Assembly: GCA_945828315.1 (NCBI GenBank)
Contig: CALZQA010000008.1
Location: forward strand, 1-55,712
Source of the DNA: an uncultured bacterium
Lineage (GTDB): Bacteria > Bacillota > Clostridia > Lachnospirales > Lachnospiraceae
Direction: 5' to 3'
DNA: 55,712 bases
Both the position numbers and the translations under genes were made by a program. Shown piece after piece: positions 1-8,747 of this stretch; position 1 is the first letter of the stretch; every line of letters starts with the position of its first letter. Under the pieces are notes generated by a model. That model searched no databases. It was not told the DNA's origin and was given only the letters and a program-made list of their open reading frames with translations.

Positions 1-215
1 TCCAGAAACCGCTCGTTCACACGCGCAAGCACCGTCGATTCATCCTCACTGTACACGTTCATGTAATCTGCCGCGATAACGGCAGCTGCCGATGCCACAC
101 ACATAAAAGCACTGACAATGACCAGACAGATCGCCACAACCTTTGCAGCGATGCTGCCTGTCAATTTTTTTGATGACCGCTCCGTACCTTCACGGATCGT
201 TACCTCATTCTTCAT
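1..215 (-). CDS. Sensor histidine kinase, N-terminal fragment (cut by window edge)
   Basis: Only the first 71 residues are in the window. The ATG at 213-215 overlaps the TGA of the response regulator gene (ATGA overlap), so the two are translationally coupled. The fragment starts with a basic cytoplasmic segment, then one hydrophobic helix at about residues 24-48, then the start of what should be an extracytoplasmic sensor region. No kinase domain is visible because the gene continues past position 1. The call as the cognate kinase rests on gene order (regulator followed by a membrane protein) and is an inference. Confidence 0.6.
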   Translation of the reverse strand, partial: MKNEVTIREGTERSSKKLTGSIAAKVVAICLVIVSAFMCVASAAAVIAADYMNVYSEDESTVLARVNERFL

Positions 216-922
216 AATATATTTCTTCCTCCTTCATGGGCTTCCATCTTATAGCCCCTGCCCCATACGACCTTTAAATACCTCGGTTCTGCCGGGTTAT
301 ACTCGATCTTCTCCCGCAGATGCCGGATATGTACCGCCACCGTATTCTCCGTTCCGAGCGAGGCATCCTTCCACACTGCCTCGTAGATCTCCCGGGGCGA
401 AAACACACGTCCCGGCTGCTCCATCAGCAGCTTCAGGATATCGTACTCCGTTCTGGTCAGTGAGACCGCGTCTCCGTCCAGCGTTACTTCTTTTGCCACG
501 TCGTCCAGCTCGATGCCTCCGATCACAAAGCGCTCTTTCTTTGTGACCGTACCTCCCAGCTGCATGTAACGCCGAAGCTGCGAACGCACACGCGCCAGCA
601 GTTCCACCGGGTTAAAAGGTTTTGTGATATAGTCATCTGCGCCCACGTTCAGTCCCAGCACCTTGTCCGTGTCTTCACTCTTTGCCGTCAGAAGGATCAC
701 CGGAACATTGCTCTTTTTCCGGATCTCGATCATGGCACTCATCCCATCCATCAAGGGCATCATCAAGTCGAGAAGCACCAGGTGGATCTCCTCACGCCCC
801 AGAACATCCAGCGCCTCTCTGCCGTTATACGCAGAGTAAACTTGATAGCCCTCGCTCCCAAGATAGATCTCCAATGCGGACACAATGTCTTTCTCATCAT
901 CACAAACCAGAATATTGTACAT
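212..922 (-). CDS. OmpR/VanR-type response regulator
   Basis: This is a 236-residue two-domain regulator. The receiver domain has the acidic pocket D8/D9, phosphoacceptor D52 (LLDLMMP), T79 and K101 (ITKPFNP). The C-terminal winged helix carries LTRTEYDILKLL and ends RGYKME, typical of the OmpR/PhoB class and closest in feel to VanR. An in-frame ATG exists at 988, but the start at 920-922 has an AGGAGGAG ribosome binding site a few bases upstream and begins exactly at the receiver fold. The next gene is the partial membrane protein, taken as its kinase. Targets are unknown. Confidence 0.93.
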   Translation of the reverse strand: MYNILVCDDEKDIVSALEIYLGSEGYQVYSAYNGREALDVLGREEIHLVLLDLMMPLMDGMSAMIEIRKKSNVPVILLTAKSEDTDKVLGLNVGADDYITKPFNPVELLARVRSQLRRYMQLGGTVTKKERFVIGGIELDDVAKEVTLDGDAVSLTRTEYDILKLLMEQPGRVFSPREIYEAVWKDASLGTENTVAVHIRHLREKIEYNPAEPRYLKVVWGRGYKMEAHEGGRNIL

Positions 923-953
923 TTTCTCCTCCTCAAATACCTGCAGACAAAAT

Positions 954-1010
954 AAAAATCCGTTACCATAAAAACCATGATTAATCACAGTCTTATTGTA
1001 ACGGATTTTT
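954..1010 (-). terminator. Long-arm hairpin between HAD gene and response regulator
   Basis: A perfect 13-bp inverted repeat (954-966 with 998-1010) encloses a 31-nt loop. Read on the minus strand, the 3' arm ends in ATTTTTATTTT, so it can act as a terminator for the riboflavin operon whose last gene ends at 1047. It also lies in the leader of the response regulator gene, so a regulatory role is possible. Confidence 0.5.
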
Positions 1011-1046
1011 TATGAAGTTCCAATAAGGTGAATCTTTAAGTTTTTC

Positions 1047-1712
1047 TTAAGATTTGAAATTCAACTTTTTCAGCACATTGGGCAACTCCCCGATATCCTT
1101 GATCAGAGCATCCGCCCCGGACAGTTCCTCCCTGCTGCCATAACCGTACAGACAGCCGATAAATGCAGCATCCGCTGCCCTCGCACAGGCAAGGTCCTTT
1201 TCCCGGTCTCCGATGACCACATAAGGTGCATCGTATTGCGGTAAAATCTCTTTTATGATCTGCGTCTTTGGAGCAAAACCATAGGACTCACAGTCATAAA
1301 AACGGTCAAACCAACGCTCCATACGAAATTCTTCCCAGTGCGCTTCCCGGTAAGCAATTTTACAATTGCTGAGCACGATCATCGGATAACCATTTTGTTT
1401 GAGCAGATCAAGCGTTGATTTTGCACTTGCATACCAGCGTGCCTCATGGTCACGAACACGCGCTACCATTCCATCACCGTTTCTCTTTGCTGCCTGCTCT
1501 CTGATCTCCTCCGCCAGCTGCGGCTGGAAATCCTCCCACATCTCTTTCGCGTTGAGTCCCAGCCATCCTGCAATGCGCGCCTGCGCCAGCGGTTTTTCCT
1601 CTACATAGCCCTCCTGTGCCAGCCAATGGTAAGTATCCCGCATAACCGGCTCATAGATGTGCAATGTATCGTGGATTGTGCCGTCGTAGTCAAAGATAAG
1701 TGTCGGTTTCAT
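1047..1712 (-). CDS. HAD-superfamily phosphatase, last gene of riboflavin operon
   Basis: A 221-residue HAD hydrolase of the phosphoglycolate-phosphatase type. The four motifs are intact: nucleophile D8 with acid/base D10 (DYDGT), S115 (VLSN), K149, and the metal ligands D169/D173 (IGDREKD), with a helical cap at about residues 18-85. Its ATG is one base after the ribH stop, so it is translationally coupled to ribH and under the FMN riboswitch. Riboflavin synthesis needs a phosphatase for 5-amino-6-ribitylamino-uracil phosphate; in other bacteria HAD enzymes do this. Position suggests that role here, but sequence alone cannot separate it from a general sugar-phosphate or phosphoglycolate phosphatase. 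Confidence 0.88.
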   Translation of the reverse strand: MKPTLIFDYDGTIHDTLHIYEPVMRDTYHWLAQEGYVEEKPLAQARIAGWLGLNAKEMWEDFQPQLAEEIREQAAKRNGDGMVARVRDHEARWYASAKSTLDLLKQNGYPMIVLSNCKIAYREAHWEEFRMERWFDRFYDCESYGFAPKTQIIKEILPQYDAPYVVIGDREKDLACARAADAAFIGCLYGYGSREELSGADALIKDIGELPNVLKKLNFKS

Positions 1713-1713
1713 T

Positions 1714-2187
1714 TTACAGCTGTTCCATCAGATTGACCATCTCGATGGCAGACAGTGCACAGTCATAGCCCTTGTTTCCAGACTTGCTTCCGGCGCGTGC
1801 GATGGCCTGCTCGATATTCTCAGTAGTCACGATACCGAACAGTACCGGAATACCAGTATCCAGTCCCACCTCGGCGATTCCCTTGGACACTTCATTGCAC
1901 ACATAATCATAGTGTGTGGTCTGTCCGCGGATGACAGCGCCCACACAGATGACAGCATCATACTTTCCAGACTGCGCCATCTTAGATGCAACAACCGGGA
2001 TCTCGAACGCACCCGGAACCCATGCTGCGGTGATATTGTCTTCCTCAACGCCGTGGCGGACAAGTCCGTCCACTGCTCCACCCAGCAATTTGTTGACAAT
2101 GATCTCATTGAAACGGGATGCAACGATTGCCACCTTCATCCCCTCCGGTGCTACTACTTTTCCTTCTACTACATTGATCTCTTTCAT
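1714..2187 (-). CDS. ribH: 6,7-dimethyl-8-ribityllumazine synthase
   Basis: A 157-residue lumazine synthase, the usual length. It condenses 5-amino-6-ribitylamino-uracil with 3,4-dihydroxy-2-butanone 4-phosphate. Recognisable segments are SRFN (24-27), PGAFEIP (58-64) and [13 protein letters not shown], containing the catalytic H92. The protein family forms 60-mer or pentameric shells; which one applies cannot be seen. An AGGAG site precedes the ATG. It lies 80 bp after ribBA and one base before the HAD phosphatase gene. Confidence 0.97.
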   Translation of the reverse strand: MKEINVVEGKVVAPEGMKVAIVASRFNEIIVNKLLGGAVDGLVRHGVEEDNITAAWVPGAFEIPVVASKMAQSGKYDAVICVGAVIRGQTTHYDYVCNEVSKGIAEVGLDTGIPVLFGIVTTENIEQAIARAGSKSGNKGYDCALSAIEMVNLMEQL

Positions 2188-2267
2188 GATATTGATTCTC
2201 CTTCTTTATTTTTACATTATGATTTTCACATTCTATGGCGTGAACCGGACCTCATCCTGCCGTTGGA

Positions 2268-3485
2268 TCACTCCTCGAATTTGATATTCTTAAAAATATG
2301 TCCCATTTTTGTCTGCTTGGTCTTCATATAAAAACGGTCGTATTTCTGCGGCTCGACCTCGATTGGCACACGCTCTTTGATCTCGATGCCGAAATCTTCC
2401 AGACCATACACCTTCTCCGGGTTATTTGTCAGCAGGCGCAGCGATTTCACGCCCAGATCGGAGAGGATCTGTACACCCTCCCAGTATTCGCGCAGATCCG
2501 GCGCAAAGCCGAGGCGGATATTTGCCTCAACCGTATCCAATCCCTGCTCCTGGAGCTCGTATGCCTTGAGCTTATTGATCAGTCCGATGCCACGACCTTC
2601 CTGACGCATGTAAAGGATGATACCGCGACCTTCCTTTTCAACCATTCGCATCGCTGTCTGGAGCTGGTTACCACAGTCACAGCGCAGAGATCCGAATGTA
2701 TCTCCGGTCAGACACTCGGAGTGCACACGACACAATACGTCTTCACCGTCTCCGATCTCGCCCTTTACAAGTGCCACATGATGCGCACCCGTAATGTCAT
2801 TGACATATCCGTAGATCTGGAACTGTCCGTGCTCCGTCGGAAGCTTTGCACATGCCTCCCGCATCAGATGCTTTTCATAGGTCCTGCAGTAATCCTGCAG
2901 ATCCTTGATGGTGATGAATGTAAGATCCAGCTCCTTCGCCAGCTGTTGCAACTCCGGTGCACGCATCATCGTTCCGTCCTCGCGCATGACCTCACAACAT
3001 ACGCCGCACTGCTTTAATCCTGCCAGACGCATCAGATCCACAGTTGCCTCGGTATGTCCGCCTCTTGTGAGGACGCCGCCGCTTCTCGCAACCAGCGGAA
3101 ATACATGACCGGGTCTGCGAAAATCTTCCGGCCGCGTGCCTTCCTCTGTGCATTTGCGCATCGTAAAGCCCCGCTCTGCGGCAGAAATACCGGTCGTCGT
3201 GTCCACATGGTCGATCGCCACGGTAAACGCCGTCTGGTGGTTATCGGTATTTTCGGACACCATCGGCGGCAGACCAAGCTTCTCCGCAAGATCAGCGCTC
3301 ATCGGCGTACAGATGAGCCCCCTTGCATGCATCGCCATCAGATTGATATTCTCTGTCGTGGCAAACTCTGCCGCGCAGATCATGTCTCCCTCGTTTTCCC
3401 GCTCGGGATCATCGGTCACGAGAATGACTTTTCCCGCGCGAAGATCCTCCAGCGCTTTTTCAATCGAACTGTACTCAAAATCCAT
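2268..3485 (-). CDS. ribBA: Bifunctional 3,4-DHBP synthase / GTP cyclohydrolase II
   Basis: A 405-residue fusion. The N-terminal half (about 1-203) is Rib[11 protein letters not shown] at 25-34, the RRPGHVFPL segment and H144 in GGHTEA, which make dihydroxybutanone phosphate from ribulose 5-phosphate. The C-terminal half (about 206-400) is RibA: zinc ligands C258, C269 and C271 and the RQEGRGIGL segment, which open GTP. Both halves look intact, so both precursor branches are supplied by one protein. It is the third gene of the operon, as in Bacillus. Confidence 0.97.
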   Translation of the reverse strand: MDFEYSSIEKALEDLRAGKVILVTDDPERENEGDMICAAEFATTENINLMAMHARGLICTPMSADLAEKLGLPPMVSENTDNHQTAFTVAIDHVDTTTGISAAERGFTMRKCTEEGTRPEDFRRPGHVFPLVARSGGVLTRGGHTEATVDLMRLAGLKQCGVCCEVMREDGTMMRAPELQQLAKELDLTFITIKDLQDYCRTYEKHLMREACAKLPTEHGQFQIYGYVNDITGAHHVALVKGEIGDGEDVLCRVHSECLTGDTFGSLRCDCGNQLQTAMRMVEKEGRGIILYMRQEGRGIGLINKLKAYELQEQGLDTVEANIRLGFAPDLREYWEGVQILSDLGVKSLRLLTNNPEKVYGLEDFGIEIKERVPIEVEPQKYDRFYMKTKQTKMGHIFKNIKFEE

Positions 3486-3533
3486 AGTTGTCCTTCCTTT
3501 CGTAACGGTTTCAGTACCTTCACAGTAAATCTT

Positions 3534-4187
3534 TTAAATTCCATATTCCTCTAAAAATTCCATCGTGATCCCGGAGTTCTCCGACTGTGTTTGTGAATCT
3601 TTGAAATTCATCAGCCGCTCCACATATTTCCCGATGACATCATTTTCAAGATTGACCAAAGCCCCCGGCTCATGTGTCAGAAGTGTTGTCTCCTCCCCGG
3701 TATGCGGGATGATCGACACTGAAAACGCATCTTCCGTCACATCCACAACCGTCAGGCTGATCCCATCAATGCAGATAGAACCTTTCTCCACGATCAGACG
3801 CAGGATCTCCGGAGTTGTTCCGATGGTTACCCACACCGCGTTCTCCTCTTTCCGGTAGCTGTGGATGGTTCCGGTTCCGTCTATATGACCGGACACGATA
3901 TGTCCGCCAAAACGTCCGTCTGCCGCCATGGCACGTTCCAGATTTACCTTGTCTCCTGTCGATGCCTGCGCCAAGCTGCTCCTTCGGATCGTCTCTGCCA
4001 TCACGTCCGCCGTGAACTGTCCCTCCTGCATGGCGGTAACCGTCAGACAGATCCCGTTGACCGCAATGCTGTCTCCGACCTTCGTTCCCTCCAGTACCTT
4101 ATTCGCCCGGATGCGAATCGATCCGGATATTCCCTGCCTGTCGATGCCAATGATCTCTCCAAGCTCCTCTACGATTCCTGTAAACAT
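3534..4187 (-). CDS. ribE: Riboflavin synthase, alpha subunit
   Basis: A 217-residue protein with the two tandem lumazine-binding repeats of riboflavin synthase. It opens with MFTGIVEELG; GGHIVSGHIDG marks the junction region and IDGISLTVVD the second repeat. It dismutates two lumazines to riboflavin. Its ATG directly follows the ribD TAG with no gap, so translation is coupled. Length and both repeats are complete. Confidence 0.96.
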   Translation of the reverse strand: MFTGIVEELGEIIGIDRQGISGSIRIRANKVLEGTKVGDSIAVNGICLTVTAMQEGQFTADVMAETIRRSSLAQASTGDKVNLERAMAADGRFGGHIVSGHIDGTGTIHSYRKEENAVWVTIGTTPEILRLIVEKGSICIDGISLTVVDVTEDAFSVSIIPHTGEETTLLTHEPGALVNLENDVIGKYVERLMNFKDSQTQSENSGITMEFLEEYGI

Positions 4188-5276
4188 CTACTCACCTGCC
4201 TTATATTCAATCAACAGATCCTCTCCGACCGTCATCACCTGCTCCAGCGAAAGCTTTACCGCCTGCTCCGGCAGTACGATACCGCTTCCCTCCACGGGCG
4301 TCTTTGCGCCCGCGCCTCCAAACAGCTTTGGCGCAACAAACGCCTTGACCTCATGCACAAGTCCCAGACGGAGCATGCTGTCGTTTAACGTTCCTCCACC
4401 TTCTAAAAGAATGCTGTCAATCTCCTTTTCTCCCAGCGCCCTCATGAGTGCCTGAAGATCTACGCTGCCGTCCTCCCCCGGAAGTTCCAGCACCTCTATG
4501 CCAAGCGCCTCCAGCCGTTTTCTTTTTTCCGGCTGCGCAGCTGCGCATGCGATGATCGTCTCGTACTCGTGCGCACTGTTTGCGATCGCACAGTCCTCCG
4601 GTATGCTGAGTCTGCTGTCACAGATGATACGCACCGGGCTGCGTCCTCCCTCAAAGCGAACGTTGAGCATCGGGTCGTCCGCCAACACTGTGCCGATGCC
4701 CACCATGATGCCCCGGTAATTGTGACGCATTCTCTGTACAAGCGCCCGCGCCTCCTCACCGGTGATCCACTTGGATGCACCTGTCTTTGTCGCGATCTTC
4801 CCGTCTGCCGTCATGGCATATTTTAAGATGACATAGGGCATTTTCGTTGTAATGTAATGGAAAAAGATTGGATTCAGCCGGTCGCATTCGTCGCGCAGGA
4901 AGTCCTCCTCCACAACGATACCTGCCTCACGCAGCTGTTTTGCTCCCTTTCCGGCGACCTTTGGATTCGGATCCCTCGAACCGATCACAACACGGCCAAT
5001 CTTATTTTCGATGATTGCCTCCGTGCACGGCGGTGTCTTGCCGTAATGGCAGCACGGCTCCAGTGTCACATAGATCGTGGCTCCCTCTGCCGGTTCCGTC
5101 AGTGAGGCGATTGCATTGCGCTCCGCATGAAGTTCACCGCATTTCTCATGATAGCCCTCGCCAATGATACGCCCGTCCTTGACGATGACTGCACCGACAA
5201 GGGGATTCGGACTTGTCCAGCCTCTGCCGCGCTCCGCCAGCGAGATCGCGCGGCGCATATAATCCTGATCTGTCAT
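4188..5276 (-). CDS. ribD: Bifunctional pyrimidine deaminase/reductase
   Basis: A 362-residue fusion that carries out the deamination and the side-chain reduction steps of riboflavin synthesis. The N-terminal deaminase has zinc ligands H50 (HAE), C75 and C84 (PCCHYGKTPPC), with proton shuttle E52. The reductase half starts near residue 148 (VILKYAMTADGKIATKTG). A longer frame begins at 5294, but the ATG at 5274-5276 has an AGGAAG site and matches the family N-terminus. It is the first gene behind the FMN riboswitch. Confidence 0.96.
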   Translation of the reverse strand: MTDQDYMRRAISLAERGRGWTSPNPLVGAVIVKDGRIIGEGYHEKCGELHAERNAIASLTEPAEGATIYVTLEPCCHYGKTPPCTEAIIENKIGRVVIGSRDPNPKVAGKGAKQLREAGIVVEEDFLRDECDRLNPIFFHYITTKMPYVILKYAMTADGKIATKTGASKWITGEEARALVQRMRHNYRGIMVGIGTVLADDPMLNVRFEGGRSPVRIICDSRLSIPEDCAIANSAHEYETIIACAAAQPEKRKRLEALGIEVLELPGEDGSVDLQALMRALGEKEIDSILLEGGGTLNDSMLRLGLVHEVKAFVAPKLFGGAGAKTPVEGSGIVLPEQAVKLSLEQVMTVGEDLLIEYKAGE

Positions 5277-5294
5277 TCTGCTTCCTTTCTGCAC

Positions 5295-5324
5295 AAAAAA
5301 ACGGTAGATCTGATCGATCTACCG
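5295..5324 (-). terminator. Riboswitch expression-platform terminator
   Basis: A perfect 9-bp stem (5302-5310 with 5316-5324), a 5-nt loop, then seven U residues on the minus strand (5295-5301). It sits between the FMN aptamer and ribD, as expected for FMN-dependent premature termination. Confidence 0.9.
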
Positions 5325-5394
5325 GGCTATGCTTTCATATCTGCATATGATCCATGCGCTGCTCCTGCCTCGCACAGACATCCGAAATGCTCTG

Positions 5395-5503
5395 CATCTT
5401 CTCTCATCCAGACTATACTGTCGGCTCCGGAATCACACCGGATCATGCCTTTCGGCTCGCGGGCTGTACCGCCGGTGGGGAGTCTCGCCCCGCCCTGAAG
5501 ATC
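5395..5503 (-). promoter_or_regulatory. FMN riboswitch (RFN element)
   Basis: The minus strand carries the conserved RFN blocks in order: AGGGCGGGG, CCCCACCGGCGGT, AGCCCGCGAGC, TCCGGTGTGATTCCGGA and GACAGTATAGTCTGGATG, closing with GAGAGAAGAT, which pairs with ATCTTC at the 5' edge. FMN binding should favour the downstream terminator and switch off ribD-ribE-ribBA-ribH and the HAD gene. Confidence 0.97.
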
Positions 5504-5523
5504 AATTTCAATTTACGAAGATC

Positions 5524-5552
5524 ATTATAACTCATTACCTGTCAATATACAA
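5524..5552 (-). promoter_or_regulatory. Promoter of the riboflavin operon
   Basis: TTGTAT (5547-5552), a 17-bp spacer and TATAAT (5524-5529) on the minus strand. Transcription would start near 5517, just before the riboswitch aptamer. A TTGACA also lies inside the spacer, but its distance to the -10 is too short. Confidence 0.75.
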
Positions 5553-5676
5553 GCCTATTTTTATCATATAAGAGATTTGCTTTTTTTAATTATTTTTCAC
5601 ACCTTGTTTGATCTTCCGAATTGGGGTAAACTTTTAAACGTGAACTATATTTAATACAGAAAGAAGGACCACTACC

Positions 5677-6477
5677 ATGCTAATCGATTTTCATACACAT
5701 ACATTCCCGGACAAGATCGCGCCGGCAGCGCTCAAGGAGCTCAGTGAGCGTTCAGGCATCCAGCCACACACAGACGGCACCGTGCAGGGTCTGAAAAATT
5801 CCATGACACGCGATGGTGTGGATATCTCCGTCGTACTTCCCGTTGCCACCAATCCTGCTCAGGTGGAAAAGATCAACCGTCGTGCGCTGGAGACAAATGC
5901 TGTTTCCGATGAAACCGGCATCATCTCCTTTGGAGCGATGCACCCGGATTATACAGACTACAAAACCGAATTAAAATGGCTGAAAGATAATGGTTTTAAA
6001 GGAATTAAACTTCATCCGGACTACCAGTCCCGCCTTGTAGATGATCCACTCATGTTAAACGTCATCGCAGAAGCAGAAGCTCTTGAACTATACACCACGA
6101 TCCATGCCGGGATTGATATCGGATATCCGGATGATGTGCACTGCCCCACTACACGCACCAGACATCTGGTGGACGAGCTTCACCCCACCCATGTGATCCT
6201 TGCGCACACAGGTGGCTGGAAGCAGTGGGACCAGGTCATTGAGCTATTGACTGATCCTGCACTCTACTTTGACATCTCCTTCTCACTCGGCGTGATCACC
6301 CCGGAACAGTTTATGACCATCGTCGGTCAGCACGGCAGTGATCATCTGCTCTTTGGCACGGACACCCCGTGGGACACCGCTGCACACACATTGGAAGAAT
6401 TAAAGAAGCTCCCGCTGACGCCGGAGCAGATGAACGATATCTGCTACCGAACCGGAAGCATAATTCTTGGCTTATAA
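5677..6477 (+). CDS. Amidohydrolase-family (TIM-barrel) metal-dependent hydrolase
   Basis: A 266-residue protein of the amidohydrolase-2 type. The metal-binding positions are visible: H6 and H8 (DFHTHTF), H113 (KLHPDY), H143 (TIHAG), H177 (LAHTGG) and D229 (FGTDTPW). Members are hydrolases or decarboxylases of small molecules; the substrate cannot be told. The ATG follows an AGAAGGA site. It is divergent from the riboflavin operon and convergent with pta, so it is probably transcribed alone. Confidence 0.88.
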   Translation: MLIDFHTHTFPDKIAPAALKELSERSGIQPHTDGTVQGLKNSMTRDGVDISVVLPVATNPAQVEKINRRALETNAVSDETGIISFGAMHPDYTDYKTELKWLKDNGFKGIKLHPDYQSRLVDDPLMLNVIAEAEALELYTTIHAGIDIGYPDDVHCPTTRTRHLVDELHPTHVILAHTGGWKQWDQVIELLTDPALYFDISFSLGVITPEQFMTIVGQHGSDHLLFGTDTPWDTAAHTLEELKKLPLTPEQMNDICYRTGSIILGL

Positions 6478-6481
6478 AATA

Positions 6482-6567
6482 CTCCTGCATCAACATATCT
6501 GCGACTTTTGACCCGACCGAAGCGGAGCGGAGAAAAGGTCAACCGGAGCAGATATGCTGTGCGGGAG
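6482..6567. repeat. Nested palindromic element between convergent genes
   Basis: The outer arms 6494-6502 and 6548-6556 pair perfectly (CATATCTGC/GCAGATATG). The pairing extends outward with mismatches, and an inner pair TTGACC/GGTCAA (6508-6513 with 6537-6542) stacks inside. There is no clean T-run on either strand. It may terminate both convergent genes or be a dispersed intergenic repeat. Confidence 0.6.
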
Positions 6568-6587
6568 CAATTTATTTCCAAATAATA

Positions 6588-7571
6588 TTATGCCAAAGCA
6601 GCAGTAATGATCGCCATAGAATATACCTCGGACGCATTACAGCCGCGTGACAGATCATTAATGGGTGCATTCAATCCCAGCAGGATCGGTCCATAGGCCT
6701 CGAAATTACCCATGCGCTGTGCGATCTTGTAGCCGATGTTTCCTGCATTGATATCCGGGAAAATAAATGTATTCGCATGTCCTGCCACCTCTGAATCCGG
6801 ACACTTGGTACGTGCAACACGTGGAGAAACGGCCGCATCAAACTGCAACTCGCCTTCAATCGGAAGGTCAGGTGCCTTTGCCTTTGCTTTTGCAGCTGCA
6901 TTTCTCATCTTATCAACATCCTCACCTGCACCGGAACCAAGTGTAGAGTAGCTTAAGAATGCCACCTTCGGATCAATACCAAAGATCTTTGCACATTTTG
7001 CACTCTCCAGCGCGATCTCAACCAGCTCGTCCTCAGTAGGTTTGATGTTGATCGCACAGTCACTCATGGCAATCACTTCATTGTCACCGGTTGCACTCGG
7101 TCTAACAAGAATAAAGCAGGAAGATACAATGCTGTTTCCGGGCTTTGTCTTGATCAGCTGCAATGCCGGACGGACGGTATCAGCAGTTGAGTAGGTTGCA
7201 CCGCCAAGCAGGGCATCTGCCTCGCCCATCTTTACGAGCATCGTTCCAAAATAATTTGCCTGAGCCAATGTCTTTCTTGCCTGCTCCGGAGTCACACCCT
7301 TACTCTTACGAAGCTCACAGAACATGTCCACCATCTCGTCAAAGCGCTCATATGTATCAGGATCTACAATGTGCGCACCACGGATATTAAAACCGCTCTC
7401 TTCTGCTGCACGCTGGATCTCATCCTCTTTTCCGACCAGGATCGGGCTGAGAAAATTGCTGGCAAGCAAACGGGAAGCCGCCTCCAGGATACGCGGATCA
7501 CTGCCCTCTGTAAACACGATTTTTTTCGGGTTTTTCTTTAAGATGTCAATCAGCTGTCCAAAACCAAACAT
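6588..7571 (-). CDS. pta: Phosphate acetyltransferase
   Basis: A 327-residue short-form Pta that interconverts acetyl-CoA and acetyl phosphate. Typical segments are FTEGSDPRILEAA near the N-terminus, GEADALLGGATYSTADTVRP in the middle and the C-terminal SEVAGHANTFIFPDINAGN block. Length matches single-domain Firmicute enzymes. The start has an AAGGAGA site. The acetate kinase gene that often follows pta is not adjacent here. Confidence 0.96.
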   Translation of the reverse strand: MFGFGQLIDILKKNPKKIVFTEGSDPRILEAASRLLASNFLSPILVGKEDEIQRAAEESGFNIRGAHIVDPDTYERFDEMVDMFCELRKSKGVTPEQARKTLAQANYFGTMLVKMGEADALLGGATYSTADTVRPALQLIKTKPGNSIVSSCFILVRPSATGDNEVIAMSDCAINIKPTEDELVEIALESAKCAKIFGIDPKVAFLSYSTLGSGAGEDVDKMRNAAAKAKAKAPDLPIEGELQFDAAVSPRVARTKCPDSEVAGHANTFIFPDINAGNIGYKIAQRMGNFEAYGPILLGLNAPINDLSRGCNASEVYSMAIITAALA

Positions 7572-7625
7572 TTTTTTCTTCTCCTTTATGATTTGCTAAT
7601 TTTTATAAATGTTTTATTTGCCTTT

Positions 7626-7654
7626 ATTGTAATCCTTTATTTTACAAAAAACAA
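7626..7654 (-). promoter_or_regulatory. Possible pta promoter
   Basis: TTGTTT (7649-7654), a 17-bp spacer and TACAAT (7626-7631) on the minus strand, about 55 bp upstream of the pta ATG. The -35 is weak. Confidence 0.45.
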
Positions 7655-7707
7655 TACAGACAGATCTTTGTATCTATAAAAAAGCAATAACATGTCAGTC
7701 ACATCCG

Positions 7708-8733
7708 TCACTTCTCGGAAACCGCAATATCAGCATGCTCCTCCAGAAAATCCAGTGTCATCTCATTCAGGAAATATTCTCTCAGATCTTCCTCATCGTA
7801 GTCCGCCAAAAGATCCTCCACCGTATCATATTCATTCTCCTGCGCATACTCTTCCAGCTTCTCCTGCATCTGCTCGTCGGAAAGCGTAATGTTTTCCTGC
7901 TGACGGATCATGGAGAGTACCATTGTCCGATAGGTCTCATCAAGGTATTCTTTTTCCAGTTCCGCCTCATCCATCTCAAGCATCTCATAGATCTCATCGA
8001 TAGAACAGCCGAACATATTCGCATAGCTCTGATAATCCGACCGGATCGCCTCACGTTTTTGCTTGTACAGAGCCTTCGGATAACCGCTGATCTGTGAGCC
8101 ATCAACCGCCTGCTGTTCCAGACTGTCTCTCATTTCCTCTCTCGCCTCTGACTGATGCTCAGCGCTCAATTCTTCTTTCAGTGTATCTCGCCATGCCTCC
8201 ACCGATTGCTCGCCAAATTCTTTCTTAACAAATTCGTTTGTCAGTTCCGGATAGATCACATCGGATATGCTCTGGATCTCGATATGATAACTGATCTCTT
8301 TTCCGCAAAGTTCCACATCATCAAAATCCTCATCATAAGAGACCGAAAAATCCAGCACATCACCGACCATTCCTCCGATCAGCGCCTCATCTACTTCTTC
8401 GCCAAAGTCCCCCTGTCCGATCGTCAGTTCATAACCATCCTCTGCAAAATCATAGGCGACCTCGTCCCCGTCTTTCGCCAGTAGCGATACCTGCACGAGC
8501 TGGCCTTCCTTCACCGGTCCGTCTGCATCCTCATATGTGGCATACAAACCCAACTGTTCTTTCTCATATTTCTCCAGTTCCTCATCCGTGACCTTCGCCA
8601 CCACAAGCTCTGCACTCAGATTCTTATAGTCTCCCAATGTCACGTACTTGCTGTAATCACCGTTGTTGCTTCCACATCCTGCCAGAAGCGCCACCGCAGC
8701 GATCAGACTCAGAAATCGATACTTTTTACTCAT
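7708..8733 (-). CDS. Lipoprotein resembling trigger factor (extracytoplasmic PPIase/chaperone)
   Basis: A 341-residue protein with a lipoprotein signal ending LLAGC (C20). Residues about 90-160 resemble the FKBP-like prolyl isomerase domain of trigger factor (VKEGQLVQVSLLAKDG, then IGGMVGDVLDFSV). Residues about 165-335 are a highly charged helical region like the trigger factor C-terminal chaperone arm. It lacks an N-terminal ribosome-binding domain, which fits a role outside the membrane in folding secreted proteins. It follows the secreted serine hydrolase by 14 bp, so that enzyme is a plausible co-expressed client. The chaperone role is inferred from family resemblance. Confidence 0.82.
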   Translation of the reverse strand: MSKKYRFLSLIAAVALLAGCGSNNGDYSKYVTLGDYKNLSAELVVAKVTDEELEKYEKEQLGLYATYEDADGPVKEGQLVQVSLLAKDGDEVAYDFAEDGYELTIGQGDFGEEVDEALIGGMVGDVLDFSVSYDEDFDDVELCGKEISYHIEIQSISDVIYPELTNEFVKKEFGEQSVEAWRDTLKEELSAEHQSEAREEMRDSLEQQAVDGSQISGYPKALYKQKREAIRSDYQSYANMFGCSIDEIYEMLEMDEAELEKEYLDETYRTMVLSMIRQQENITLSDEQMQEKLEEYAQENEYDTVEDLLADYDEEDLREYFLNEMTLDFLEEHADIAVSEK

Positions 8734-8747
8734 GTTTGATCCTCACA

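Noticed and set aside
2298-3017. Long plus-strand ORF opposite ribBA
   Set aside because: It is antisense to a strongly conserved gene, has no ribosome site and its product resembles no protein.
5541-5546. TTGACA as the -35 of the rib promoter
   Set aside because: It lies only ten bases from TATAAT; TTGTAT at 17 bp fits better.
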